From positions 8,882-72,881 of the forward strand of contig JANRJF010000068.1 of the NCBI GenBank assembly GCA_033764095.1: a DNA stretch of 64,000 nt, written 5' to 3'. The translations under genes and the position numbers were made by a program. Position 1 is the first letter of the stretch, and every line of letters starts with the position of its first letter. Positions 8,237 through 16,903 of this stretch are shown here, piece by piece. The notes beneath the pieces are model-generated. The model was given only the letters and a program-made list of their open reading frames with translations. It was not told the DNA's origin and did not search any database. The DNA is from JBDTMT01 sp033764095 (lineage in GTDB: Bacteria > Desulfobacterota > Binatia > HRBIN30 > CADEER01).

Positions 8237-9145
8237 GTGCAGATCGATCGGGCGACCGGCGCGAGCGTGCTGGTGCGCGACCTGTGGAAGCTGCTGCGGC
8301 CGACGCAGTGGTCGAAGAACGCGGTGCTGTTCGCCGCGCTGATCTTCTCCAAGCACCTGTTCGTGGCCGGCGATCTGCTGCGCGTGACGGTGGCGTTCGT
8401 CTGCTTCTGCGCCGTCGCCAGCGGCGCCTACGTGATGAACGACCTGCGCGACTGCGAGCGCGACCGGCAGCACCCGCTCAAGTCGCGCCGTCCGCTGCCC
8501 TCCGGCCGCGTCTCGCGCGGCGCCGCCCTGGTGCTCGCCCTCGGCCTGATGGCGACCGGCGTGGCCGGCGCGGCGCTGCTCGACCGCGGCTTCGCCGTGC
8601 TGGTCGTCGCCTACCTGCTGCTGCAGATCCTCTACACCTTCTCGTTCAAGGAGAAGGTGATTCTCGACGTCATGTCGATCGCCACCGGGTTCGTCATCCG
8701 CGCCGCCGCCGGCGGCGTGGTGATCAGCGTGCCGGTGTCGCCCTGGCTGATGATCTGCACCTTCCTGCTGGCGCTCTTCCTCGGCTTCGCCAAGCGGCGC
8801 CACGAGCTGGTGCTGCTGGAGGGACGCGCCGAGGAGCACCGCGCCTCGCTGCGCGAGTACAGCCCGTATTTCCTCGACCAGATGATGTCGGTGGTCACCG
8901 CCTCGGTGGTGGTGGCGTACGCGATCTACGCCGCCTCGCCGGAGGTGCAGGAGAAGCTCGGCACCGACAAGCTCTACCTGACGATTCCGTTCGTGCTGTT
9001 CGGCATCTTCCGCTACCTCTACCTGGTGCACCAGAAGGAAGAGGGCGGCGATCCGACGCAACTGCTGCTCTCCGACCAGCCGCTGCTGCTCGACGTCGTG
9101 CTGTGGATCCTCACCGCCGCGATCGTGCTCTACTGGGGCGCATGA
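8237..9145 (+). CDS. UbiA-type prenyltransferase, decaprenyl-phosphate phosphoribosyltransferase-like
   Basis: The 302-residue integral membrane protein has about nine helices and the UbiA superfamily motif N-D-x-x-D-x-x-x-D at residues 68-76 (NDLRDCERD), followed by HPLKSRRPLPSG. The early RPTQWSKN and the following LKSRRPLP are characteristic of the decaprenyl-phosphate phosphoribosyltransferase branch, which transfers phosphoribose from PRPP to a polyprenyl phosphate. A second motif, FKEKVILDVMSI, fits the second Asp-rich site. It starts at GTG 8237 after GGAGG. Its last bases overlap the ATG of the cupin gene (ATGA), so the two are coupled. No DprE1/DprE2 epimerase genes are in the window, so the product's fate is unknown. 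Confidence 0.85.
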   Translation: MQIDRATGASVLVRDLWKLLRPTQWSKNAVLFAALIFSKHLFVAGDLLRVTVAFVCFCAVASGAYVMNDLRDCERDRQHPLKSRRPLPSGRVSRGAALVLALGLMATGVAGAALLDRGFAVLVVAYLLLQILYTFSFKEKVILDVMSIATGFVIRAAAGGVVISVPVSPWLMICTFLLALFLGFAKRRHELVLLEGRAEEHRASLREYSPYFLDQMMSVVTASVVVAYAIYAASPEVQEKLGTDKLYLTIPFVLFGIFRYLYLVHQKEEGGDPTQLLLSDQPLLLDVVLWILTAAIVLYWGA

Positions 9146-9513
9146 GCGGCGGCGGGCCGACGCGCGGCGACCGGGTCGACAAGCCCTGGGGCCACGAGCT
9201 GATCTGGGCGCGCACCGACCGGTACGTCGGCAAGATCCTGCACATCCGCGCCGGCGAGGCGCTCAGCCTGCAGTACCACCAGGTGAAGGACGAGACCCTC
9301 TACCTGCTGCGCGGCGCGCTGCGGCTGGAGGTGGGCGACGACGAGCGCAGGCTGGAGACGCTCGACCTGGTGCCGGGCGATGCGATCCACCTCTGGCCCG
9401 GGCGGCGGCACCGCATGACGGCGTCGAGCGACTGCGAGGTGCTCGAAGTTTCGACGCCCGAGCTGCACGACGTCGTGCGCCTGGCCGACCGCTACGGTCG
9501 CGCCGGCGGCTGA
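9142..9513 (+). CDS. Cupin-domain sugar isomerase-like protein
   Basis: A 123-residue single-domain cupin. It begins DKPWGHELIWA and carries the metal-binding pattern QYHQVKDETLYLLRG, with the second motif around PGDAIHLWPGRRHR. These resemble the C-terminal cupin of type II mannose-6-phosphate isomerase/GDP-mannose pyrophosphorylase. It could isomerise a sugar phosphate or act as a regulatory sugar-binding cupin. Its ATG overlaps the stop of the prenyltransferase, and the nucleotide-sugar reductase starts 11 bases downstream, so the three probably form one operon. Confidence 0.8.
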   Translation: MSGGGPTRGDRVDKPWGHELIWARTDRYVGKILHIRAGEALSLQYHQVKDETLYLLRGALRLEVGDDERRLETLDLVPGDAIHLWPGRRHRMTASSDCEVLEVSTPELHDVVRLADRYGRAGG

Positions 9514-9524
9514 GCACGCCGCGC

Positions 9525-10448
9525 ATGCGCGCGCTGATCACCGGCATCGACGGCTTTGCCGGTCGTCACCTCGCCGCGCTGCTGGCGGCGCGCGGCCACG
9601 CCGTGCACGGGCTGGCGCGCCGGGCGGTCGCGTCGCCGGCGGGCGCGACGGTGCACCCTGCCGACGTCACCGACGCCGACGCCGTCGCGCGCGCGGTTGC
9701 CGCGGCGGCGCCCGAGCGGTGCTTCCACCTCGCCGGCATCGCCTCGGTGCCGGCGGCGATCGCCGACCCGTCGCTGGCGTTGCGCGTCAATGCGCTCGGC
9801 ACCCAGCACCTGCTCGCCGCGGTGGCGCGCCACGCACCGGCGGCGCGGGTGATCGTGATCGGCTCGGGCGACGCCTACGGCGCGGTGCCGGCGGCGGCGC
9901 TGCCGGTACGCGAGGCGCAGCCGCTGCAGCCGCGCAGTCCCTACGGCGCGAGCAAGGCCGCGGCGGAGATCATCGCCGGCCAGTGGGAGCGCGGGGGCGG
10001 GCTCGACGTCGTCTGCGTGCGCGCCTTCAATCACACCGGGCCCGGCCAGCGCGCCGGCTTCGTCTGCGCCGACTTCGCCCGCCAGCTGGTCGCCATCGCC
10101 GCCGGCACGCTGCCGCCGCGCGTCGCGGTCGGCGATCTCAGTCCGGTGCGCGACTTCAGCGACGTGCGCGACGTCGTCGCCGCCTATGTCGCCATCGCCG
10201 AGCGCGGTGCGCGCGGCGCGGTGTACAACGTCTGCAGCGGCGTTGGGCGCAGCGTACGTGAGGTGCTCGATGCGCTGATCGGGCTGGTCGGCGTGCCGGT
10301 GGAGGTGACGGTCGATACCACCCGCCTGCGCCCCGCCGACGTGCCGGCGCTGGTCGGCGATGCGTCCGCCCTGCACGCCGCCACCGGCTGGGCGCCGCGC
10401 ATCGCCTGGGAGCAGACGCTCGCCGACCTGATCGCCTCGCTGCGATGA
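9525..10448 (+). CDS. NAD-dependent epimerase/dehydratase, GDP-6-deoxy-mannose reductase-like
   Basis: A 307-residue extended SDR: glycine-rich GIDGFAG at residues 7-13, catalytic YGASK, and the RAFNHTGPGQ and DFARQ patches typical of GDP-4-keto-6-deoxy-D-mannose reductases (Rmd), which make GDP-D-rhamnose. It closes the coupled trio with the prenyltransferase and the cupin, pointing to supply of an activated sugar for a surface polysaccharide. The partner GDP-mannose 4,6-dehydratase is not in the window. Other sugar-nucleotide reductases of the same fold cannot be excluded. Confidence 0.82.
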   Translation: MRALITGIDGFAGRHLAALLAARGHAVHGLARRAVASPAGATVHPADVTDADAVARAVAAAAPERCFHLAGIASVPAAIADPSLALRVNALGTQHLLAAVARHAPAARVIVIGSGDAYGAVPAAALPVREAQPLQPRSPYGASKAAAEIIAGQWERGGGLDVVCVRAFNHTGPGQRAGFVCADFARQLVAIAAGTLPPRVAVGDLSPVRDFSDVRDVVAAYVAIAERGARGAVYNVCSGVGRSVREVLDALIGLVGVPVEVTVDTTRLRPADVPALVGDASALHAATGWAPRIAWEQTLADLIASLR

Positions 10449-10463
10449 GATCTCCTATCGAAC

Positions 10464-11612
10464 CTAGGCGACGTAGGCGAACAGGGTATACGTGTTTGAG
10501 ATCAGATAGACCCCGTTACCGACCGGAGCATCTGTACTGGCCCCCAGGTTGCCGATGTTGATCAGCTGAACACCATTCGCAGCGTTGAAGGCCCGATTCG
10601 GCCCAGCAGTAAAAAGTACACCGTTGGCAACGGTGACGCCGATCGGAGATCCCGCCGCGGTCATCCAGTTCTGCGCACCGGTCGTCGCGTCGAACGAGCG
10701 GACCGCTCCGTTGCCAGTCGCGATGTAAACCTGACCATTGTCGATAGCGGGCGCAGACGTTGCGGTGATGCCAGCCGCGGCCCACAACGATGTGCCGTTC
10801 GTCGCGTCCAGCGCGCGCAGGGTGGAGCCAAATCGGCCGAACAGCTTGCCGTTCGAAATGGCGAGATCATTCACCACGCCGCCGAACGCGGGGCTCGTCC
10901 ACAAGACTTGTCCGGTGCTCAGATCGAGCGCCTTCACGACCCCGCCGGTACCGTAGTAGACCGCAGTATCCACTACGGTCCAGGTTGTGGCTGCTCCCGC
11001 GTTGCTGGTCCACACTGTCGCGCCACTGCTCGCCGCCAGCGCGCTCACCCCGGTTGTTGTACTGAGATAGAGATTTGCCCCAACCAGGCCCGGTGATGAG
11101 AGTCCGTTAACTCCAGATACAGTCGCGCTCCAGGACAGCGCTCCGTTCGTCGAGAACGCGTATACCTGGTTGGGTGGTCCCGAACTCTGCGACTGGGCGA
11201 CGTACACGAACGAGGCTGTGGCAGCAGGCGTCGCGGTCTGCCCGGTGACCCAGTCGTTGCCGCCAGTTACTGATGCACTCCACAGCTCGACACCCGTGTC
11301 CCATTGATATGCATGCAAGTTTCCGTCGCCGCCGTTTACGAATACCTTGTTGCCTGCGAGGACTGGATTGCCAGCGTAGTAGTGCTGATAGGTTTTGAGC
11401 GGGTCGCCGATCGGAGCCTGCCAGAGTTGATGCAGATTGGCCGCGTTGTCGGTGGAAATTGCGTTAGCCTGATTGCAGCACCCCTCGTTCATATTGAATC
11501 CAGACCGCGTGGCACTGCCACGGAACTGCGGCCAGTCACACCCGCCGAGCAACACCAACGACGAGGCGATGCCTACGGTCACTTTCATCCATCGACGTTG
11601 AGTTGCGATCAT
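10464..11612 (-). CDS. PQQ-like beta-propeller repeat lipoprotein
   Basis: The 382-residue precursor has a lipoprotein signal ending VLLGGC, followed directly by DWPQFRGSATRSGFN, the usual opening of PQQ-like propeller proteins. The rest is a series of blades with the pattern A-L-D-x-x-T/S-G-x-x-L-W (for example KALDLSTGQVLWTS and RALDATNGTSLW). There are no clear quinoprotein catalytic residues, so it is more likely a binding or assembly scaffold than a dehydrogenase. The 60-base lines counted here run from 50% to 70% GC, below the roughly 75% counted in the gene next door, which hints at later acquisition. GGAGGG lies just before the ATG at 11612. Confidence 0.82.
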   Translation of the reverse strand: MIATQRRWMKVTVGIASSLVLLGGCDWPQFRGSATRSGFNMNEGCCNQANAISTDNAANLHQLWQAPIGDPLKTYQHYYAGNPVLAGNKVFVNGGDGNLHAYQWDTGVELWSASVTGGNDWVTGQTATPAATASFVYVAQSQSSGPPNQVYAFSTNGALSWSATVSGVNGLSSPGLVGANLYLSTTTGVSALAASSGATVWTSNAGAATTWTVVDTAVYYGTGGVVKALDLSTGQVLWTSPAFGGVVNDLAISNGKLFGRFGSTLRALDATNGTSLWAAAGITATSAPAIDNGQVYIATGNGAVRSFDATTGAQNWMTAAGSPIGVTVANGVLFTAGPNRAFNAANGVQLINIGNLGASTDAPVGNGVYLISNTYTLFAYVA

Positions 11613-11830
11613 GCTCCCTCCACGGAAGGTTGAGTGCCGCAGTATAGCGGTCGACCCACGTGCAGGGGGGGTAGCGCGAAGCGATAGTCAACGTCCAGAT
11701 CTAAACTCGCTGCACAGAGTATGTGCCTTGCAGGTATTGACGCGGTTGCGAGCGACAAAGCCGGTGCAAGTCAAGGTGGCGCCGCTACGGAGGCTGGCAG
11801 CCGCAGCCGCGCGGCCAGAGGGCCGGGCTC

Positions 11831-11875
11831 GTCGGAGGTTGCCCACTCGACGCCGCTGAATGGGCAACCTCTGAC
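11831..11875 (-). terminator. Probable terminator of the DUF1302 gene
   Basis: GAGGTTGCCCA at 11835-11845 and TGGGCAACCTC at 11861-11871 form a perfect 11-base stem that extends by three more pairs after one mismatch. It lies 6 bases beyond the stop of the DUF1302 gene. No T-tract follows. The rest of the 268-base gap (11613-11880) holds nothing I can assign. Confidence 0.5.
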
Positions 11876-11880
11876 GCGAA

Positions 11881-13791
11881 TTAGTTCAGCTGGTAGGTGA
11901 CGCGCAGCGCGACCTGATCGCGATCGCGGAAGAAGCCGAGCGATTGGTAGGCGCCACTGATGTACTGGTAGTCGGCCTGGAACAGCAGCCAGTCGTTCCA
12001 ACGATACGTGATCGTCGGGTGCAGTGCGGCGGTGCCGCGCACGAATTGGATGTAGGTCAGGCGCGGCGAGAGGCGGCCGTGCAGGTAGTCGGTCTGCAGC
12101 GTGATCTGGCCCTGCGCATCGACGCCGTAGGCGTTCACGTAGTCGTCCTGGAAGGCGCCGCGCTGGCGGAATTGCGTGCAATCGCCGTGGCCGTTCCCCT
12201 TGACGCATACCGGGCCTGGCTTGAGCTGGCCGTTCATGCGGAAGTGGTTGGCCGGATTACTGCCGTCGTACGACGTGTTCCACGAGCCGACGATCGACGA
12301 GCTCAGCACGAAGCTGTTGGTCGGATTGAGGAAGCGGGCGAAGAAAAAGCGGTCGAAGCCGAGCTCGTAGCGCAAAATATCGTTGTAGGGCACGTGACCG
12401 GGGCTGGCGAGCTGGTTCGCGCCGTTCTTGCATGGCTGGTTGTTCTGCGGGTTCTCCGGACAGATGTTCAGGTTGGTCTGCGGCACGAAACCCTGCTCAT
12501 GCTCAAACAGCTGCGCGTTAAGGCGGAAGATGCCGTCCACTGTCTCGCTGAAGAACGTCGCGGCGAGACCATAGACCATGGCCGGCTGGTGCTGCAGCGC
12601 GACGATGAAAAAGTTGGTTCCCGGTCCGTCGGGATTGCTGCCGGTGGGCTGACCGATCTGGATCGGCCGGCTGTCGGCATAGCCGATCTTCTTCGGCACT
12701 GGGTTGGGGAAGGTGCGGTAGACCCACGCTTGTGCGGTCAGGAATCGGTTCACGACGGTCTGAAACCGCACGCCCCAGCGGCTGCTGCCGATGTCCGCCT
12801 TGGGGATCTGGTCGAAGAGGACGAACTGGAAGCTGGGCGGGAAGACGCCGCCCGGGTAGCGAAGCGGATCGGAAAGAAGCTGCGGATCGACGCCGCGCGG
12901 CGAGTACGGGCTCAGGCCGACCGGATAGGGGGTGATGGCGACCGTCGAGTCGATGCCGCCCGGCACCCAGTAGCCTTCCAGGAATCCGCTCGACAGCGGA
13001 CCGAGGGTATCGAAGATGTTGTAGCTGGTGCGCACCGTGTACAGCGGGATGCGCGCCTCATCGATGTCCTGGAAGAAGCCCGGCGCGGCCAGGGTGAGGT
13101 CGAAGGGATTGCTCTGGTCGAGCAGTGCGACCGTGTCGGACTCACCCCAGGAGATGCTCTGCTTGCCGACGCGCAGGAAGAAGGGGCCTTTCGAGTAGCT
13201 CAGGTAGAGCTCGTTGACGCGCGCCTGGTCCGCGTAGATGTCGCGCGGATCGGTCAACTCGGCGCCCGGGAACACGTCGGTGAACTGACGCGGCTGTTGG
13301 CAGCCGGAGCCGGCGACGCGCGGGTTGCAGAGCTTGATGTTCTGCCCGCGGAAGTACCACCCGCCGACGCGCGGGTTCTGCGGCGTGACGCCGTTGTTGA
13401 ACGACCGATTGAGGACCAGCTGCGACTGGTTGAACTGCTGCGAACCGTAGTCGTAGATGCCGTCGTAGAAGCCCCACGCGGCGATGCGAAAGCGGAAGTC
13501 GTCCGGCGACAGCCAATCGAACGAGCTGCCGTTGAGGAAGTTCGTGTACGGCGTCAGCTTGGCGTCCATCTCCGGGTTGAAGAAGAAGCGGTTCTGGATC
13601 AGCTGGCCGGTCTTCGTGTCGGGCTCGGTGAAGACCTGCGAGTTCTCCGTGCGGATCGACGCCTGCGAGTAGATGCGCGCGCGCAGCGTGACGTTCTGGT
13701 CCTCGTCGAGGAAGATCGCCTGCGCCGTGACGGCAACCAGGCACACTGCACCACCAGCCAGCCACGCCAGCCAGGCTTGCCGTCTGAGCAT
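11881..13791 (-). CDS. DUF1302 family outer-membrane beta-barrel
   Basis: The 636-residue precursor has a signal peptide (MLRRQAWLAWLAGG..., cleavage near AQA) and then alternating amphipathic strands to the C-terminus, with the conserved RVGKQSISWGESD segment typical of DUF1302. These proteins are predicted large outer-membrane channels for hydrophobic compounds and are often paired with DUF1329 proteins. There are four Cys residues in two loop pairs. The ATG at 13791 follows GGAGGGGGGAG on the minus strand; longer in-frame starts up to 13863 would bury the signal peptide. A good promoter and a downstream hairpin frame the gene, so it is probably transcribed alone. Confidence 0.85.
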   Translation of the reverse strand: MLRRQAWLAWLAGGAVCLVAVTAQAIFLDEDQNVTLRARIYSQASIRTENSQVFTEPDTKTGQLIQNRFFFNPEMDAKLTPYTNFLNGSSFDWLSPDDFRFRIAAWGFYDGIYDYGSQQFNQSQLVLNRSFNNGVTPQNPRVGGWYFRGQNIKLCNPRVAGSGCQQPRQFTDVFPGAELTDPRDIYADQARVNELYLSYSKGPFFLRVGKQSISWGESDTVALLDQSNPFDLTLAAPGFFQDIDEARIPLYTVRTSYNIFDTLGPLSSGFLEGYWVPGGIDSTVAITPYPVGLSPYSPRGVDPQLLSDPLRYPGGVFPPSFQFVLFDQIPKADIGSSRWGVRFQTVVNRFLTAQAWVYRTFPNPVPKKIGYADSRPIQIGQPTGSNPDGPGTNFFIVALQHQPAMVYGLAATFFSETVDGIFRLNAQLFEHEQGFVPQTNLNICPENPQNNQPCKNGANQLASPGHVPYNDILRYELGFDRFFFARFLNPTNSFVLSSSIVGSWNTSYDGSNPANHFRMNGQLKPGPVCVKGNGHGDCTQFRQRGAFQDDYVNAYGVDAQGQITLQTDYLHGRLSPRLTYIQFVRGTAALHPTITYRWNDWLLFQADYQYISGAYQSLGFFRDRDQVALRVTYQLN

Positions 13792-13916
13792 CTCCCCCCT
13801 CCTTCCGTTCGCACGCGGTGCCGCGTGTTCCATCGTCGACGTCCGTGCCTGCGAGCCCACCACTCACGCGCGCTCGGCGCGCGCTGCACGTGCGTTGTCC
13901 GATTCGAAGACGCCGC

Positions 13917-13946
13917 GTTGTAAGCGCGGCGGTTTTGCGCTGTCAA
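13917..13946 (-). promoter_or_regulatory. Predicted sigma-70 promoter of the DUF1302 gene, with dyad
   Basis: On the minus strand a perfect TTGACA (13941-13946) is followed after 18 bases by TACAAC (13917-13922). CGCCGCG (13911-13917) and CGCGGCG (13925-13931) form a 7-base perfect dyad around the -10, which could bind a regulator. The leader to the ATG is about 120 bases. Confidence 0.5.
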
Positions 13947-13973
13947 GGCCGCCGGACCGCAGTGCGTCACGCC

Positions 13974-16385
13974 TCAGCCGCGGCGCGCCGCCGCGACGGC
14001 GATGACGCCGTCGGCGGAGAGCGTGACGCTGACCGCGCCATCGCGATCGGTGCGCCAGATCTCGGCGCCGGCGCGCGCGTAGGCGCGCTCGACCTCCGGA
14101 TGCGGAAAGCCGAAGCGGTTGTCGGCGCCGGCGGAGATGACGGCGAGGCGCGGCGCGACGGCGCGCAGCCACGGCGCCGAGCTCGAGGTGCGGCTGCCGT
14201 GGTGCGGCACCTTGACCACGTCGCTCGCCAGCGTCGCGCCCCAGCGCTGCACCAGCGCCGCCTCGCCGGCCGCTTCGAGATCGCCGGGCAGCAGCACGGC
14301 GCGGCCGCCGTAGCGCAGCTGCAGGACCAGCGAATCGTCATTGTCGCCCGGCAGGCGCTCGGCCGGCGGGTGCAGGACGCGCAGCGTGACGCCGTCGATC
14401 GACCACGCCGCGCCCGCCGGCGGTTCGACCAACGCGACGCCGCCGGCGGCGAGCGCGCGGTGCAGGCTGGCGAAGGACGGCCCGCGTCCGGCGCTGCCGT
14501 TCCACCACAGGGCGCGCGGCGCGAACGTTTCGGTGAGGAAGGCGAGGCCGCCGTAGTGATCGAAATCGGGGTGGGTCAACGCCAGCCAGTCGACGTGCGC
14601 GATCTTGCGCCGCCAGAGCTGCGGCGCGACGACGCGTGCGCCGACGTCGAAATGGCCGCCGAGGCCGCCGCCGTCGACCACCAGCACATGCCCGGCGGGG
14701 AACTCGACCAGCGTGCAGTCGCCCTGGCCGACCGAGACGAAGGTGAGGCGCAGGGCGCCCGGCGCCGTGCGCGCCAGCGCCCAGGCGCCGGCGTCCACCG
14801 TCAGCGCGAGGGCGCAGCCGAGCACCGTACGCCGCCGCCAAGCGGAGTCGCGCAGCAGGCAGGCGCCGAGCAGTCCATAGAGCAGTGCCAGCTCCAGCAG
14901 TGACGGCGTCACCACCCGCACGCTGGCCAGCGGCCAGGCGGCGAGCCACGCGGTCAGCCGGTCGGCGGCGCGCACCGCCAGGTCGACGACGGCGAAGAGC
15001 GGCGCCACCGCCGGCGGCGCGATCGCCACCGCCAGCGTACCGAGCAGGCCGGCGCCGATGGTCAGGCCGCCGAGCAACGGCAGCACCAGCGGGTTGGCGA
15101 GCGGCGCGATCAGCGACATCTGATTGAAGTGCCAGGCGATCAGGGGCGTGGTGGCGAGCACGGCGCAGGCGCCGACTGCCTGCGAGACCACCACCCAGCG
15201 CAGCCAGCCCCAGCGGCCGTCGCGCAGGCGCAGCAGATGCGCCTCTGCCCAGGCGTCGAAGCCCGCGATCAGCCGCGGCGCGCCGAGCACGATGCCGAGG
15301 ACGGCGGCAAAGGAGAGCTGGAAGCCGATGTCGCGCGGCGCCCCCGGCGTGCACAGGGCAATTCCGGCGGCCGCCGCCGCCAGCGGCGCCAGCCAGTCGC
15401 GCGGCCGCTCGAGCAGCAGCGCCGCGGCGACCAGCACGCCCATCGCCTCGGCGCGGCGGGTGGCGACGTTGTCGCCGGCCAGGGCGCCGTACAGGACCAC
15501 CGGGAGCAGGCTCGCAGCGGTGGCCAGGTGCGGCACCACGCCGCGCAGCAGCAGGCGCTCGCTGCGCGCCAGCAGCCAGCGCAGCGCGGCGAAGGCGGCC
15601 GCGGCGACCAGTCCGATGTGCAGGCCGGAGATCGACAGCACGTGGCTGACGCCGGCGCGCGCGAAGCGCTCGCGCACCGCGTCGTCGAGCCCGGCCATGT
15701 CGCCGAGCAGCAGCGCGGCGGCGATCGGCACGGCGGCCGGGTCGAGGTGCGCCGCCAGCGCCGCGGCGGTCGCGGCGCGCCAGTCGTCCAGCCAGGTCCA
15801 GGCGTCGCGCGCCGCGGGCAGGCGCGTCCAACCGCGATCGTCGGCGGCGAACGCCGTCAGCGCGATGCCGCGCCGCGCCAGGAACGCCTCATAGTCGTAC
15901 TCGTCCGGATTGCCGAAGTTGCGCGGCCGCCGCAGCGGCAGCAGCGCCTCCAACGCATCGCCGCGCCGCCAGGGCTGCTCGACGCGACGCAGGGTGATCG
16001 AGACGCACACCGGCAGCGGCTGCCACTCGGCGCCGCGGCGCGCGGTCTGCAGCGCGACCACCATTCGCGTCGCGTGCGGTTGGCGCTGCGGTGGCTCGAC
16101 GATCGTGCCGCGCACCCAGGCGCGACTGCCGGCAACGCGCATGGCCTCGCCGTCGTCGCGCGCCGCACCGACCTGCCAGAGCCCAACTGCCGCGGACAGG
16201 GCGAGTAGCGCGATCGGCCAGGCCGCCACCGTGCGCCGGTGTGCCGCCAGCGTCAGCGCGGCGATGGCCAACGCCGCCACACGCGGTGCCGTTCCGGGGC
16301 ACAACGGGGCGAGCAGCTGTCCGACCAGCAGGCCGGCGGCGAGCCAGTAGAGCGGCGTGATCGGGCGCCGAGCGCTGCGCGGCAT
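13974..16385 (-). CDS. comEC: ComEC/Rec2 DNA-uptake channel
   Basis: This inner-membrane protein carries single-stranded DNA into the cell during transformation. The 803-residue protein has an N-terminal OB-like domain (DUF4131), a multi-helix Competence domain with SISGLHIG near residue 252, and a C-terminal metallo-beta-lactamase domain with LTHPDFDHYGG near residue 600 and later PHHGSRTSSS, probably the nuclease part. It is full length. The ATG at 16385 is used; a TTG at 16415 is possible but has no better ribosome site. The divergent comEA neighbour supports the role. No pilus genes are in the window. Confidence 0.92.
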   Translation of the reverse strand: MPRSARRPITPLYWLAAGLLVGQLLAPLCPGTAPRVAALAIAALTLAAHRRTVAAWPIALLALSAAVGLWQVGAARDDGEAMRVAGSRAWVRGTIVEPPQRQPHATRMVVALQTARRGAEWQPLPVCVSITLRRVEQPWRRGDALEALLPLRRPRNFGNPDEYDYEAFLARRGIALTAFAADDRGWTRLPAARDAWTWLDDWRAATAAALAAHLDPAAVPIAAALLLGDMAGLDDAVRERFARAGVSHVLSISGLHIGLVAAAAFAALRWLLARSERLLLRGVVPHLATAASLLPVVLYGALAGDNVATRRAEAMGVLVAAALLLERPRDWLAPLAAAAAGIALCTPGAPRDIGFQLSFAAVLGIVLGAPRLIAGFDAWAEAHLLRLRDGRWGWLRWVVVSQAVGACAVLATTPLIAWHFNQMSLIAPLANPLVLPLLGGLTIGAGLLGTLAVAIAPPAVAPLFAVVDLAVRAADRLTAWLAAWPLASVRVVTPSLLELALLYGLLGACLLRDSAWRRRTVLGCALALTVDAGAWALARTAPGALRLTFVSVGQGDCTLVEFPAGHVLVVDGGGLGGHFDVGARVVAPQLWRRKIAHVDWLALTHPDFDHYGGLAFLTETFAPRALWWNGSAGRGPSFASLHRALAAGGVALVEPPAGAAWSIDGVTLRVLHPPAERLPGDNDDSLVLQLRYGGRAVLLPGDLEAAGEAALVQRWGATLASDVVKVPHHGSRTSSSAPWLRAVAPRLAVISAGADNRFGFPHPEVERAYARAGAEIWRTDRDGAVSVTLSADGVIAVAAARRG

Positions 16386-16421
16386 GCGCGCGTCGTGTCG
16401 ATGTGGCGCAGTCAAAATACT

Positions 16422-16457
16422 AGCCTGGCAATCTACATATTAAATTTACACCAGGCT
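16422..16457. promoter_or_regulatory. AT-rich dyad between comEC and comEA
   Basis: AGCCTGG (16422-16428) and CCAGGCT (16451-16457) are a perfect inverted pair enclosing a 22-base core that is mostly A/T (contains ATATTAAATTT), in a genome near 70% GC. It lies in the shared upstream region of two divergent competence genes and could be an operator or overlapping promoters. No clean -35/-10 pair is assigned. Confidence 0.4.
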
Positions 16458-16542
16458 GGCTACTGCAGTACAGCGGGCGTACCCGGCTCCCGCGGGATCC
16501 AACACAAGTGGCGGCGCACCAACGCCGCGAAAGGAGGGTCAC

Positions 16543-16887
16543 ATGACGACAGGTAGACTGATGATCGCAGCGGCGCTGTTGGCGCTGCTGCTCGGAACGG
16601 CACGGCACGCCGGCGCCGAGGCGCCGGTGAATCTCAACACCGCCTCGGCGACGGAGTTGGAGGGGTTGAAGGGGATCGGGGCGGCGAAGGCGCAGGCGAT
16701 CGTCGAGCACCGCGAGAAGAACGGCCAGTTTCAGAGCGTCGACGACCTCAAGCTGGTGCGCGGCATCGGCGACAAGATGCTCGAGCAGTTGCGGCCGCAG
16801 GTGACGGTGGGGGGTGGCAAGGCGGAGGGCGCGGCGGCCGCAGCGCCGATGGCGCCCGCGGCGCCGGCGGCGAAGAAGCAGCCGTAG
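16543..16887 (+). CDS. comEA: ComEA-like helix-hairpin-helix DNA-binding protein
   Basis: The 114-residue exported protein has a signal peptide (cleavage near HAGA, residue 25), then NLNTASATELEGLKGIG and LKLVRGIGDKML, the paired helix-hairpin-helix motifs of ComEA, and a low-complexity Ala/Pro/Lys tail. ComEA binds incoming double-stranded DNA in the periplasm and passes it to ComEC, which is encoded divergently next to it. AAAGGAGG precedes the ATG at 16543. Unlike some Gram-positive ComEA there is no membrane anchor beyond the signal peptide. Confidence 0.88.
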   Translation: MTTGRLMIAAALLALLLGTARHAGAEAPVNLNTASATELEGLKGIGAAKAQAIVEHREKNGQFQSVDDLKLVRGIGDKMLEQLRPQVTVGGGKAEGAAAAAPMAPAAPAAKKQP

Positions 16888-16903
16888 GTAGCTCTCAACG
16901 ACA

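Noticed and set aside
11944..13923. 659-codon frame antisense to the DUF1302 gene
   Set aside because: No signal, no motif, and composition typical of complementary-strand noise.
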